From Janibacter limosus (GTDB lineage: Bacteria; Actinomycetota; Actinomycetes; Actinomycetales; Dermatophilaceae), in contig NZ_CP036164.1 of the NCBI RefSeq assembly GCF_004295485.1, positions 1,488,001 through 1,552,000 of the forward strand: DNA of 64,000 bases. The letters are read 5' to 3'. Positions 39,826-48,110 of this stretch are shown here, piece by piece; positions within the stretch are counted from its first letter, which is position 1; every line of letters starts with the position of its first letter. The notes under the pieces are model-generated. The model saw only the letters and a list, made by a program, of their open reading frames with translations. It searched no databases and was not told where the DNA came from. Made by a program: the position numbers and the translations under genes.

Positions 39826-41162
39826 CAGGCGCCCAGGATCATTTGACCGCACACGCGCACGGTGTCACCCGTGATCGCGCGGTTGCTGTCCCACGCGAAC
39901 CAGCCGATCGTCTCGGCGACGTCGACCGGCTGACCACCCTGGGAGAGGGAGTTGGTCAGGCGGCCGATCTCGCGGGTGGCGAGCGGGATCTTGGCGGTCA
40001 TCTCGGTCTCGATGAAGCCGGGCGCGACCGCGTTGACGGTGACTCCCTTGGCGAGGACCTGCGGGTCCTTGGCCAGGCTCGAGGTCATGCCGATGACGCC
40101 GGCCTTGCTCGCACCGTAGTTGGCCTGACCGCGGTTGCCCGCGATGCCGGCGATGGACGAGACGTTGACGATGTGCCCACCCTCGTTGATGGCCGGGACG
40201 AGCGCCTCGTTCATCTTCAGGATCGACAGCAGGTTGACGTTGAGGACCGAGCCCCAGCGGTCGGCGTCGGTGTTGACCAGGAGCTTGTCCCGGGTGATGC
40301 CGGCGTTGTGCACGACGATGTCGAAGCCACCGTGCAGCTGCGCGGCGTGCTCGACGATCTTGGTGCCTGCGTCCTCGGCCGTCACGTCGACCTGCAGCGC
40401 ACTGCCACCGATCTTGTTGGCGACGTCGGCGAGCGGGCCGCCAGCGGCCGGGATGTCGACGCACACGACGGTCGCACCGTCGCGGGCGAGGACCTCGGCG
40501 ATGGCCGCGCCGATGCCGCGGGCCGCGCCGGTGACGACGGCGACCTTGCCCTCGAGCGGGGCGTCCCAGCTCTGCGGCAGGTCGATGTCGGCGACGGCGT
40601 CACCGACGTGCACGACCTGCGCCGAGACGTAGGCGGAGCGTCCGGAGAGGAAGAAGCGCACCGCGGCCTCGGCGTTGGCGTCCGCGCCCTCGGCGACGTA
40701 GACCATGTTGGCCGTGCCGCCGGCGCGCATCTCCTTGCCGACGGAGCGCACGATGCCCTCGAGGGCACGGCGGGCCGCGGCCTCGGCGACGTCGTCGGTG
40801 TCTGCGACCGTACGGCCGATGACGATGACCCGTCCCGTGGGCGCGAGCGTCTTCAGTGCCGGGGCGAGGATCCCCCGGAGGGTCTCTAGGTCGGCCGGGG
40901 TCCTGGCCTGGGTCATGTCGACGATGACACCGGCGACCGAGGTCGACGGGGAGGTGGCGATCTGCACGCCGTCGGCGGACAGGACCTCGGTCAGCGCAGC
41001 GGCGACGGGCGCGTCACCGTGGCCGGCGAGGAGCACCGCGCCGTTGATGAGCGGTGCGCCCACCTTGTGGCGACGCAGGGTGGTCGGCCGGGGCAGGCCG
41101 AGGGTGTTGGCGATCTGCTTGCCCAGACCAGAGCTGACGAACTTGCCGTACTCGAATCCCAT
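39825..41162 (-). CDS. High-molecular-weight 3-oxoacyl reductase (FabG4-like)
   Basis: A 445-residue SDR with an N-terminal extension of about 200 residues forming a degenerate flavodoxin-like domain, as in M. tuberculosis FabG4. The functional Rossmann domain has V-V-T-G-A-A-R-G-I-G (210-218), H-N-A-G-I-T, catalytic S-S-I-A-G and Y-G-A-S-K (about 352-357). Such enzymes prefer NADH and CoA thioesters. ATG 41162 (MGFEYGKF) follows a GGAGA ribosome site; the longer frame is rejected. It lies 34 bases behind the thiolase. Confidence 0.93.
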   Translation of the reverse strand: MGFEYGKFVSSGLGKQIANTLGLPRPTTLRRHKVGAPLINGAVLLAGHGDAPVAAALTEVLSADGVQIATSPSTSVAGVIVDMTQARTPADLETLRGILAPALKTLAPTGRVIVIGRTVADTDDVAEAAARRALEGIVRSVGKEMRAGGTANMVYVAEGADANAEAAVRFFLSGRSAYVSAQVVHVGDAVADIDLPQSWDAPLEGKVAVVTGAARGIGAAIAEVLARDGATVVCVDIPAAGGPLADVANKIGGSALQVDVTAEDAGTKIVEHAAQLHGGFDIVVHNAGITRDKLLVNTDADRWGSVLNVNLLSILKMNEALVPAINEGGHIVNVSSIAGIAGNRGQANYGASKAGVIGMTSSLAKDPQVLAKGVTVNAVAPGFIETEMTAKIPLATREIGRLTNSLSQGGQPVDVAETIGWFAWDSNRAITGDTVRVCGQMILGA

Positions 41163-41196
41163 GTGGGTTGTCTCCTTGAGTGCGTTCGGGGAAGGC

Positions 41197-42486
41197 TCAG
41201 GCGCCTTCGAGGATGGCCACGACGCCCTGTCCACCTGCGGCGCAGATGGAGATCAGGCCGCGGCTGCCCGGACCCTTGGCGTGCAGCATCTTCGAGAGCG
41301 AGGCCACGATCCGACCGCCGGTGGCGGCGAAGGGGTGACCAGCAGCCAGCGAGGAGCCGTTGACGTTGAGCTTGTCGCGGTCGATGGAGCCGAGCGCGCC
41401 GTCACGGCCGAGCTTCTCGCGGCACCACTCGTCGCTCTCCCAGGCCTTGAGCGTGGACAGGACCGTCGCGGCGAAGGCCTCGTGGATCTCGTAGTAGTCG
41501 AAGTCCTGGAGGGTCAGGCCCTGACGCTCGAGCATCCGCGGGATGGCGTAGGCGGGAGCCATGAGCAGGCCCTCCGCGCCGTGGACGTAGTCCACCGCGG
41601 CGGCCTGGCCGTCGACGAAGTAGGCGAGCGGGGTCAGGCCCTGCTCGGCGGCCCACTCGTCGGAGCCCAGCAGCACGACGGACGCACCGTCGGTCAGCGG
41701 GGTCGAGTTGCCTGCGGTCATCGTCGCGTCATCGCCCTTGCCGAAGACCGGCTTGAGCTTGGCGAGCTTCTCCATCGAGGAGTCGGCGCGCAGGTTCTGG
41801 TCCCGGGAGACACCCATGAAGCTCGTCATGAGGTCGTCCTGGAAGCCCTCGTCGTAGGACCGCGCCAGGTTGTGGTGGCTCTTCATGGCCAGCTCGTCCT
41901 GCGCCTCGCGGGTGACGCCCCACTTCTTGGCCGTGATGGCCATGTGGTCGCCCATCGACAGGCCGGTGCGCGGCTCGACATTGGCCGGCGTGGAGATGCC
42001 GATATCGGTCGGGCGGATCTTGGCGAGGGCGAGGGCCTGCGCCTTGGCTCCCTTGACGCGGTTGACCTTGAGCAGCTTCTTGCGCAGGGACTCGCTCACC
42101 ATGATCGGCGCGTCGGAGGCGGTGTCGACGCCGCCGGCGACACCGGCGTCGATCTGGCCGAGCTTGATCTTGTTGGAGACCAGGATGGCGGCCTCGAGCC
42201 CGGTGCCGCAGGCCTGCTGGAGGTCGTAGGCGCTGGTGGTCGGCGCGAGGGCGGAGCCGAGCACGGACTCACGGGTGAGGTTGAAGTCGCGGGAGTGCTT
42301 GATGACCGCACCGCCGACGACCTCGTCGAGGTGCTTGCCACCGAGGTTGTAGCGGGCGACGAGGCCGTCCAGGGCAGCAGTGAACATGTCCTGGTTGGAC
42401 GCCTCGGCGTAGGGCCCGAACTGGCGGGCGAAGGGGATGCGGTTGCCACCGAGGACGGCAGCACGACGCGGCAGGTTGTTGGTCAC
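41197..42486 (-). CDS. Acetyl-CoA C-acetyltransferase (FadA2/FadI-like thiolase)
   Basis: A 429-residue thiolase catalysing cleavage or condensation of 3-ketoacyl-CoA. Acylated Cys in L-Q-Q-A-C-G-T-G-L-E-A (about residue 93), H-E-A-F-A-A, G-G-H-P-type A-A-G-H-P-F-A-A-T-G and C-terminal C-A-A-G-G-Q-G are all present. Start is placed at GTG 42486, because an AGGAGA ribosome site lies inside the first codons of the longer frame that begins at ATG 42504. First gene of the thiolase-FabG-MaoC operon, divergent from a TetR gene. Confidence 0.93.
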   Translation of the reverse strand: MTNNLPRRAAVLGGNRIPFARQFGPYAEASNQDMFTAALDGLVARYNLGGKHLDEVVGGAVIKHSRDFNLTRESVLGSALAPTTSAYDLQQACGTGLEAAILVSNKIKLGQIDAGVAGGVDTASDAPIMVSESLRKKLLKVNRVKGAKAQALALAKIRPTDIGISTPANVEPRTGLSMGDHMAITAKKWGVTREAQDELAMKSHHNLARSYDEGFQDDLMTSFMGVSRDQNLRADSSMEKLAKLKPVFGKGDDATMTAGNSTPLTDGASVVLLGSDEWAAEQGLTPLAYFVDGQAAAVDYVHGAEGLLMAPAYAIPRMLERQGLTLQDFDYYEIHEAFAATVLSTLKAWESDEWCREKLGRDGALGSIDRDKLNVNGSSLAAGHPFAATGGRIVASLSKMLHAKGPGSRGLISICAAGGQGVVAILEGA

Positions 42487-42521
42487 CACGGGTCTCCTGG
42501 TCATGAGTTGGAGTTGGTTTT

Positions 42522-42546
42522 GGACCAGGGCGTGTGCCCTTGGTCC
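42522..42546 (-). promoter_or_regulatory. Near-perfect hairpin in the thiolase leader
   Basis: GGACCA-GGGC (42522-42531), loop gtgt, GCCCTTGGTCC (42536-42546): arms pair with one bulged base. Lies 36-60 bases upstream of the thiolase GTG, probably within its 5' leader. May be a second regulator site or an mRNA structure. Confidence 0.4.
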
Positions 42547-42568
42547 CAGACATGCACTTATACGATAC

Positions 42569-42605
42569 GGACGGTAGCAGGTACCGCTAGTACCTGCTAC
42601 CGTCC
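42569..42605. promoter_or_regulatory. Probable operator of the divergent TetR regulator
   Basis: Perfect inverted repeat, GGACGGTAGCAGGTAC (42569-42584), CGCTA, then its exact complement (42590-42605). It sits directly before the TetR GTG (42612). On the minus strand a TATAAG -10-like element (42557-42562) lies just downstream, so the palindrome would cover the thiolase -35 region. Binding would repress both the thiolase operon and tetR itself. Confidence 0.75.
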
Positions 42606-42611
42606 AGCATT

Positions 42612-43289
42612 GTGAGCACCACCACCGACGGCCGCAGCGCCCGCTGGGAGGCGCATCGTCAGGAGCGACGCAAGACGCTCGTCGAGTCGGCGATCCGCAC
42701 CATCCGCACGCGGGGCGCTTCTGTGGGCATGGACGACATCGCTGCCGAGGCCGGGACCTCCAAGACGGTCTTCTACCGCCACTTCACCGACCGGCACGGC
42801 CTGTACCAGGCCGTCGCCGACCGTGTCGACGAGCTGATCCTGCGCGACATCGGGACGGTGCTGGGCGAGACGGCCAAGGGTGCCGGGCTCAGCGCCCTCG
42901 ACCTGGACCCACGGTCGGTCATCCGCGCCGCGATCGACGCCTACCTGCAGCTCGTCGAGCGCGACCCCGAGCTCTACCGGTTCATCGTCTCGGCCCCCAT
43001 CGTCGGCGCCGAGAAGTCCGGCAACGCTGCCCAGGCCGTCGCCAGTGCCACCGGCAAGATGGCCGGGCAGATCAGCGACCTCATCTCGGCCGCACTCGTC
43101 GACCGCGGCAACGACCCGGCTCCGGCCCGCCTGTGGGGCCACTCCCTCGTCGGGCTGGTCCGGGCCGGCGCCGATGCCTGGCTCGCCGGCCTCGCGGGGG
43201 ACCTCGCCCGCGAGGAGCTCACCGACCAGCTGACCGACCTCGCCTGGTCGGGCATCAAGATCGCGTGGCGGCACAGTACTCACGAGTAG
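42612..43289 (+). CDS. TetR family transcriptional regulator
   Basis: A 225-residue repressor. N-terminal HTH: L-V-E-S-A-I-R-T-I-R-T-R-G-A, M-D-D-I-A-A-E-A-G-T-S-K-T-V-F-Y-R-H-F-T-D. The C-terminal ligand domain is helical with W-G-H-S-L-V-G-L-V-R-A-G-A-D-A-W. Starts at GTG 42612, seven bases after a 16-bp-arm palindrome. Probably senses an acyl-CoA, given the divergent thiolase-FabG-MaoC operon (inference). Confidence 0.93.
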   Translation: MSTTTDGRSARWEAHRQERRKTLVESAIRTIRTRGASVGMDDIAAEAGTSKTVFYRHFTDRHGLYQAVADRVDELILRDIGTVLGETAKGAGLSALDLDPRSVIRAAIDAYLQLVERDPELYRFIVSAPIVGAEKSGNAAQAVASATGKMAGQISDLISAALVDRGNDPAPARLWGHSLVGLVRAGADAWLAGLAGDLAREELTDQLTDLAWSGIKIAWRHSTHE

Positions 43290-43298
43290 TGTCTGGTC

Positions 43299-44675
43299 AT
43301 GTCCACGACCGACCACCCCGGCGTCGCCGCGCTGCGTGACCTGCTGCGCCTGCACACCGTCGCGTCCGATGACCCCGCGCTGACCGATCCTGCTCCCTTC
43401 GTCGAGCTGCGCCGACTGCTGCGCGAGCACTTCCCCCTGACGCACGAGATGGGCGAGGTCGTCGACGTTCCGCCGCACGGTCTGCTGATCCGGGTTGCGG
43501 CCGACGCCGACTCGCCCACGGCCGCTGCCGACCCTGTGGTGCTGATGGCCCACATGGACGTGGTTCCCCTGGGGGACGAGAGCCGCTGGGCGCATCCGCC
43601 ACTCGCTGCCGAGGTCGTCGACGGTGCGGTCTGGGGTCGCGGGACCCTCGACGACAAGGGCCAGCTCGTGGCGGTCATCGCCGCGGTGGAGTCCCTGCTG
43701 GCGGACGGGCAACGCCCAGCACGCGAGGTCTGGCTCTCCTTCGGCAGCGACGAGGAGGTCATGGGCAGCTGCGCCGGCAGTGCCGTCGAGATCCTGCGAT
43801 CGCGCGGCGTGGCACCGTGGTTCGTGCTGGACGAAGGGGGTGCCGTCGCCTCCGGCGCCTTCCCGGGCGTCACCCGCCCGCTCGGGGTCGTGGGGGTCTC
43901 GGAGAAGGGCGTCCTCTCCCTTCGCCTCACCGCCAGCGGTCGCGGCGGGCACGCCTCCAGACCGGCGAAGGGGGGTCCCGCCGCCCGAATGGCCGCCGCC
44001 ATCACCCGGCTGGAGCGCCGCCCCTTCCCGCCCCACCTCTCCCCCGCGACCGTGGAGATGCTGCGACGCCTCGCGCCCCACCTGCCCGCACCCGTCCGTC
44101 CGGTCGCCGAGCGAGCGGGGCGCTTCCCCACCGCGCTGGCGCGCTTGATGGTCGCGGCCGGTCCCGAGGCCGCCGCACTCGCCCGGACGACGATCGCGGT
44201 GACCACCCTGTCGGGCTCGCCCGCCATCAATGTCACACCGACGTCCGTGCGGGCCGGGCTCAACCTGCGCATCGCCGTCGGCGAGACGACCACGGCCGCG
44301 ACCGAGCGCATCCGGCGCATCGTGGGCAAGGACATCGAGGTCGAGGTGGCCGAGGAGCACGACCCGAGCCCGGTGTCGCCGGTCGACGACGCGGCCTTCG
44401 CGCTCCTCGAGCGCACGATCACCGCAGTCTTCCCGGAGGCGGTGCCGGTCCCCTACGTGATGTACGCAGCGACCGACTCACGGCACTTCACCCGCATCTG
44501 CCCACGCGTCTACCGCTTCGCTCCCTTCCGGATGAGCCCCGAGCAGCGCGAGTCGATCCACAGCCATGACGAGCGCATCGGCGTCGACGACTTCCTCGAC
44601 GGGATCCGTTGGTACCGCACCTTGCTCGACTCCCTGGCCGGTGGCACGACCGACCATTCCGGCGCCACCGCATGA
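43299..44675 (+). CDS. M20 family metallopeptidase (second copy)
   Basis: A 458-residue zinc peptidase, distinct from the one at 36.4 kb. Metal motifs: L-M-A-H-M-D-V-V-P-L, G-R-G-T-L-D-D-K-G-Q-L and F-G-S-D-E-E-V-M-G, plus R-G-G-H-A-S lid signature and late H-S-H-D-E-R-I-G. Closest in pattern to carboxypeptidase-S/PM20D1-like members. Its stop overlaps the start of the MFS gene (ATGA), suggesting import or export of the substrate or product by that transporter. Starts 9 bases after the TetR stop. Confidence 0.92.
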   Translation: MSTTDHPGVAALRDLLRLHTVASDDPALTDPAPFVELRRLLREHFPLTHEMGEVVDVPPHGLLIRVAADADSPTAAADPVVLMAHMDVVPLGDESRWAHPPLAAEVVDGAVWGRGTLDDKGQLVAVIAAVESLLADGQRPAREVWLSFGSDEEVMGSCAGSAVEILRSRGVAPWFVLDEGGAVASGAFPGVTRPLGVVGVSEKGVLSLRLTASGRGGHASRPAKGGPAARMAAAITRLERRPFPPHLSPATVEMLRRLAPHLPAPVRPVAERAGRFPTALARLMVAAGPEAAALARTTIAVTTLSGSPAINVTPTSVRAGLNLRIAVGETTTAATERIRRIVGKDIEVEVAEEHDPSPVSPVDDAAFALLERTITAVFPEAVPVPYVMYAATDSRHFTRICPRVYRFAPFRMSPEQRESIHSHDERIGVDDFLDGIRWYRTLLDSLAGGTTDHSGATA

Positions 44676-46084
44676 GTCCCACGATCTGGCGGATCGTCGG
44701 GTTCCTGGCCGCGGTGGAGATCGCCTCCGGCATCCTGCAGGGCTACTACACACCGATCTACAGCGACATCGCCGACCACCTCCACATCGCCGACGGCGAC
44801 GTCAACTGGTTCGAGGCCGCACAGCTGATCGTGGCGGCACTCGCGGTGCCGGTCCTCTCACGGCTGGGTGACCTGCACGGGCACCGCCGCGTCCTGATCA
44901 TCGCGACGCTGATCACTGCGGCGGGAGGCTGGCTGGTGGCCTTCGCACCGGGCTTCTGGACCTTCCTCATCGGCTGGGCCCTGCAGGGGGCGTACACCGT
45001 GTGGCTGCCGATGGAGATCGCGATCCTCCACGAGCGCTCCCGGGATGCCCCGGACCGACCTGCGCTCGTTCGCCGGGGCGCCGCCCTGCTCGTGCTGGCC
45101 CTCGAGGTCGGTGTCATCGCGGGCGCGCTGGGCGCCGGTGCGCTGCAACCGGCCCTGGGCATGACCGGCCTGCTGGCGGTCCCCGCGGCAGCGACGACCG
45201 TCGCGCTCGTGGCCATCGTCCTCGGCGTGCGGGACGAGTCCGCGCCGGCGACCGGGCGGCTCGACCTGCCGGGCACCGGGCTGCTCAGCCTCGGTCTGCT
45301 GCTCGTGCTCGGTGGCCTGGTGGTCGTCCGGCTGCAAGGGCTCGCAAGCCTCCTCGCGTGGGCACTCGTCGTGGCCGGCTGCGTGGTCCTCCACGTCTTC
45401 GTGCGCGTGGAGCGCGCCAGCGCGTCGCCGCTCATCGACGTGCGGGCCCTGGCCGCACCGGGCATGTGGCCGGTCCAGCTCGCCGCGGCGCTCTTCGGCA
45501 TGAGCGTGCTCGGGGCCCAGATCCCCTTGTCGACCTTCGCCCGGACCGACCCGGCCGAGGTCGGCTACGGGCTCGGGGTGGACGCCGCGTCGATCGCCAA
45601 CCTCATCGGGCTCTACGTCGTCTGCATGGCGATCGGCGCGCTGCTCTCCCCCTTCGCCGCCCGTCGACTCGGGGTCAGGTGGATGCTCGTCTCGTCCGCG
45701 GTCCTCGTGGCCATCGGCTACGCGACCTTCATCCCGCTGCACGGCGCGCTCGTCCACGCGATGCTCGCCATGGGCATCGCGGGTGTGGGCTCCGGCGCCC
45801 TCGTCGCCTCGCTCCCGGCAGCAGCGGCGGCGGTCGCCACCCATGGAGGCACCGCCGAGGCCGCCGGCCTGACCAATGCCACCAAGACGGTCGGTGGCTG
45901 CGTGGCCTCCGCGCTCTTCGCCGTCGCGCTGTCCTCCACCGGCAGCATCTCCGACCCGGCCGCCGGGCACGCGCCGCTGTCGGGGTACCTGGTCGTGTGG
46001 GGCATCTGTGCCGGGTCGGCGCTGCTGGCCGCACTCGCCCTCTCCCGACTGCCGGTGGCAGACACCGAGGCTGCGCGGGTCTAG
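44672..46084 (+). CDS. MFS transporter
   Basis: A 470-residue major-facilitator permease of the DHA2-like 14-helix group. Motif A appears as L-S-R-L-G-D-L-H-G-H-R-R between helices 2 and 3. ATG 44672 overlaps the upstream peptidase stop, so the two are probably co-translated. Its TAG stop shares CTAG with the stop of the convergent XRE-TetR gene. Substrate unknown. Confidence 0.9.
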   Translation: MSPTIWRIVGFLAAVEIASGILQGYYTPIYSDIADHLHIADGDVNWFEAAQLIVAALAVPVLSRLGDLHGHRRVLIIATLITAAGGWLVAFAPGFWTFLIGWALQGAYTVWLPMEIAILHERSRDAPDRPALVRRGAALLVLALEVGVIAGALGAGALQPALGMTGLLAVPAAATTVALVAIVLGVRDESAPATGRLDLPGTGLLSLGLLLVLGGLVVVRLQGLASLLAWALVVAGCVVLHVFVRVERASASPLIDVRALAAPGMWPVQLAAALFGMSVLGAQIPLSTFARTDPAEVGYGLGVDAASIANLIGLYVVCMAIGALLSPFAARRLGVRWMLVSSAVLVAIGYATFIPLHGALVHAMLAMGIAGVGSGALVASLPAAAAAVATHGGTAEAAGLTNATKTVGGCVASALFAVALSSTGSISDPAAGHAPLSGYLVVWGICAGSALLAALALSRLPVADTEAARV

Positions 46085-46995
46085 CCGGACGCTTCGCTCG
46101 GCTGGGGCCGCAGCGCCGGCTCGCACTGCACGAGGTCGAGCGCGAAGTCGACGTAGGAGTCGGCCACCTGCTCGGGAGACATGCCACCGCCGTGCCGGTA
46201 CCACTGCGGGATGGCGGTGCACATGGTCACGACGGCACGAGCTGCCTCCCGTGGGCGGGGCGTGCCGAAGGCCCCGGCGAGCGAGGCGGCGATGACCTCC
46301 GCGTCGATCTTGGCCTGCTCCTCGCGGCGAACTCTGGCGATGCGCTCACGCGCCGGGCCCGCCAAGCTGCGCATCTCCGTAGCACCGATGAAGCCCAGCT
46401 CGCGGCGGTGGCTGTGGAACAGCGCCTGGCACTCGACGAGAAGCGCGAACCGGGTCCATGGGTCGTGAGCCGCGTCGCTCGCCGCCGTGGTCCGCCGCTG
46501 CAGCTCCTCCATCGTCCGGTCGAGGATGGCCACGAGGAGCTGCTGCTTGCCGGAGTAGTAGTGGTACAGACCGGCGACCGACAGACCTGCACGCTCCGCG
46601 ACCCCGCGCATCGTCGACCCGTGGTAGCCGACCTCGAGGAAACTCGCGAGGGCTCCCCGCAGTGCCGGGTCGAGCTCCAGGGGTTCGTAGTGGTGCCAGT
46701 CGCCGTGGCCCGCAGGGCCCGGCCCGGCGGGCGTGGTGCCCCAGCGCTCGTCTCTGATCGGCTCCGCGATGCCGACGAGAAGCCGATCGGCCCGCACACC
46801 CAGAGCGTCGGCGAGGACCACGACCCGCTCCGACGAGATGCCGACGCGGCCGTTCTCGATCGCGCTGACGGTGCCGATGCTGACGCCGATCTGGTGGGCC
46901 AGCTGCCGGACCGTCAGGCCACGCTGTCGCCGCAGCTCGCGCACGGCCCGCCCGAGCGCCCTGCGGTGCAGCGAGGGCTCCGCGCTCTGCTGCAT
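46081..46995 (-). CDS. XRE-TetR double-HTH transcriptional regulator
   Basis: A 304-residue fusion of two DNA-binding modules. Residues about 12-68 form an XRE/Cro helix-turn-helix (L-T-V-R-Q-L-A-H-Q-I-G-V-S-I-G-T-V-S-A-I-E-N); about 115-160 form a TetR HTH (S-T-M-R-G-V-A-E-R-A-G-L-S-V-A-G-L-Y-H-Y-Y), followed by a TetR ligand domain. ATG 46995 is preferred because GGAAGGGAGG precedes it; a GTG 11 codons upstream is in frame. It is divergent from the cyclase-ligase-kinase-dehydrogenase operon, and two different palindromes lie between them. Confidence 0.92.
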   Translation of the reverse strand: MQQSAEPSLHRRALGRAVRELRRQRGLTVRQLAHQIGVSIGTVSAIENGRVGISSERVVVLADALGVRADRLLVGIAEPIRDERWGTTPAGPGPAGHGDWHHYEPLELDPALRGALASFLEVGYHGSTMRGVAERAGLSVAGLYHYYSGKQQLLVAILDRTMEELQRRTTAASDAAHDPWTRFALLVECQALFHSHRRELGFIGATEMRSLAGPARERIARVRREEQAKIDAEVIAASLAGAFGTPRPREAARAVVTMCTAIPQWYRHGGGMSPEQVADSYVDFALDLVQCEPALRPQPSEASG

Positions 46996-47031
46996 CTGCC
47001 CCTCCCTTCCGCCCGAGATGGTGTCCACGGT

Positions 47032-47048
47032 GTTCAGATCCGCTGAAC
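47032..47048. promoter_or_regulatory. Palindrome 1 in the regulator/catabolic-operon divergent region
   Basis: GTTCAG (47032-47037), five bases, CTGAAC (47043-47048): perfect 6-bp arms. It lies 37 bases upstream of the XRE-TetR ATG and about 100 bases upstream of the cyclase ATG. Likely operator for one of the two HTH domains of the regulator (inference). Confidence 0.55.
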
Positions 47049-47051
47049 AGA

Positions 47052-47066
47052 GTTGTCGTTGACAAC
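47052..47066. promoter_or_regulatory. Palindrome 2 in the regulator/catabolic-operon divergent region
   Basis: GTTGTC (47052-47057), GTT, GACAAC (47061-47066): perfect 6-bp arms, unrelated in sequence to palindrome 1 and only 3 bases from it. Centre-to-centre distance is about 19 bases, nearly two helical turns. Confidence 0.55.
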
Positions 47067-47146
47067 GCTACTGCCCGAAGCCACGGTAGTGATGTCCCGT
47101 GATGGACCAAGTGATTGTTCTGGAAGTCCGTGCTCAAGGAGGAGCC

Positions 47147-48103
47147 ATGACCAACCCCGCACCCGACCTGACCGACCTGCTCAAGGACGCCCCGTCGAAC
47201 TGGGGGAAGTGGGGGCCCGAGGACGAGGTGGGCAGCCTCAACTACCTCGGACCGGAGCAGGTGATCGCGGCCGCCGGCCTCATCCGCACCGGCAAGGTCT
47301 TCCCCATCCAGCGTCTCATCGGTGACCCCAAGGGTGATCCGGTCTGGCCCAGTCGCAAGCCGGCCGTGCGCACCCAGCTCCTCGACGAGTCGACCTGGGA
47401 CAGCGACGACGCCCCAGCCTTCCCCGGCGGCCTGCACTACGCGGACGACAAGATCGAGGCCTTCCTGCAGGGGTCGACGCAGTACGACGCCCTCGGGCAC
47501 GTCTGGTACGGCGGCAAGCTGTGGAACGGCTACGACGCACGGACCACCGTCGGCGGCATGGACAAGGCGAGCGTGCGGCCGATCGCCGACCGCGGCGTCG
47601 TGGGCCGGGCGGTTCTGCTCGACATGGCCCGCTACCGCGACAAGGACGCCTTGGGCTCGGCCGAGACCTACACGCACGAGGACCTGATCGCATGCGCGGC
47701 GCAGCAGGGCGTCGAGCTGCGCAAGCGCGACATCATCGTCATCCGCACCAACTACCTGGCGCTCTTCTTCGAGCTCGGTGACGCCTTCTACGACGACTTC
47801 TGCGAGCCGGGCCTGCAGTACAGCCCCGAGCTGGTGCAGTGGTTCGCCGACATGGAGATCCCCAACCTCGTCACCGACACGATCGCCAACGAGGTCACGA
47901 CCGACCCCGACACCGGCGTCGCGCTCACCCTCCACAACGCGCTCATGCGCAACCTCGGCATCGCCTTCACCGAGATCGTCGATCTCGAGCAGCTCGCGGC
48001 CGACTGTGCCGACGACGGGGTCTACGAGTTCTTCTACGCCGCCGCCCCCCTCAAGGTCCACCGCGGCAGCGGGGCCCCCGTGAACCCCATCGTCATCAAG
48101 TGA
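47147..48103 (+). CDS. Cyclase family (kynurenine-formamidase-like) hydrolase
   Basis: A 318-residue metal-dependent hydrolase of the cyclase fold (PF04199 type), which hydrolyses amides, lactones or similar cyclic compounds. The metal-site region is G-S-T-Q-Y-D-A-L-G-H-V-W-Y-G-G-K-L-W-N-G-Y; S-T-Q replaces the G-T-H of kynurenine formamidases, as in other actinobacterial members. A strong AAGGAGGAG ribosome site precedes ATG 47147. First gene of a four-gene operon with ligase, kinase and dehydrogenase; a lactonase role would fit (inference). Confidence 0.85.
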   Translation: MTNPAPDLTDLLKDAPSNWGKWGPEDEVGSLNYLGPEQVIAAAGLIRTGKVFPIQRLIGDPKGDPVWPSRKPAVRTQLLDESTWDSDDAPAFPGGLHYADDKIEAFLQGSTQYDALGHVWYGGKLWNGYDARTTVGGMDKASVRPIADRGVVGRAVLLDMARYRDKDALGSAETYTHEDLIACAAQQGVELRKRDIIVIRTNYLALFFELGDAFYDDFCEPGLQYSPELVQWFADMEIPNLVTDTIANEVTTDPDTGVALTLHNALMRNLGIAFTEIVDLEQLAADCADDGVYEFFYAAAPLKVHRGSGAPVNPIVIK

Positions 48104-48110
48104 GGCGAGG

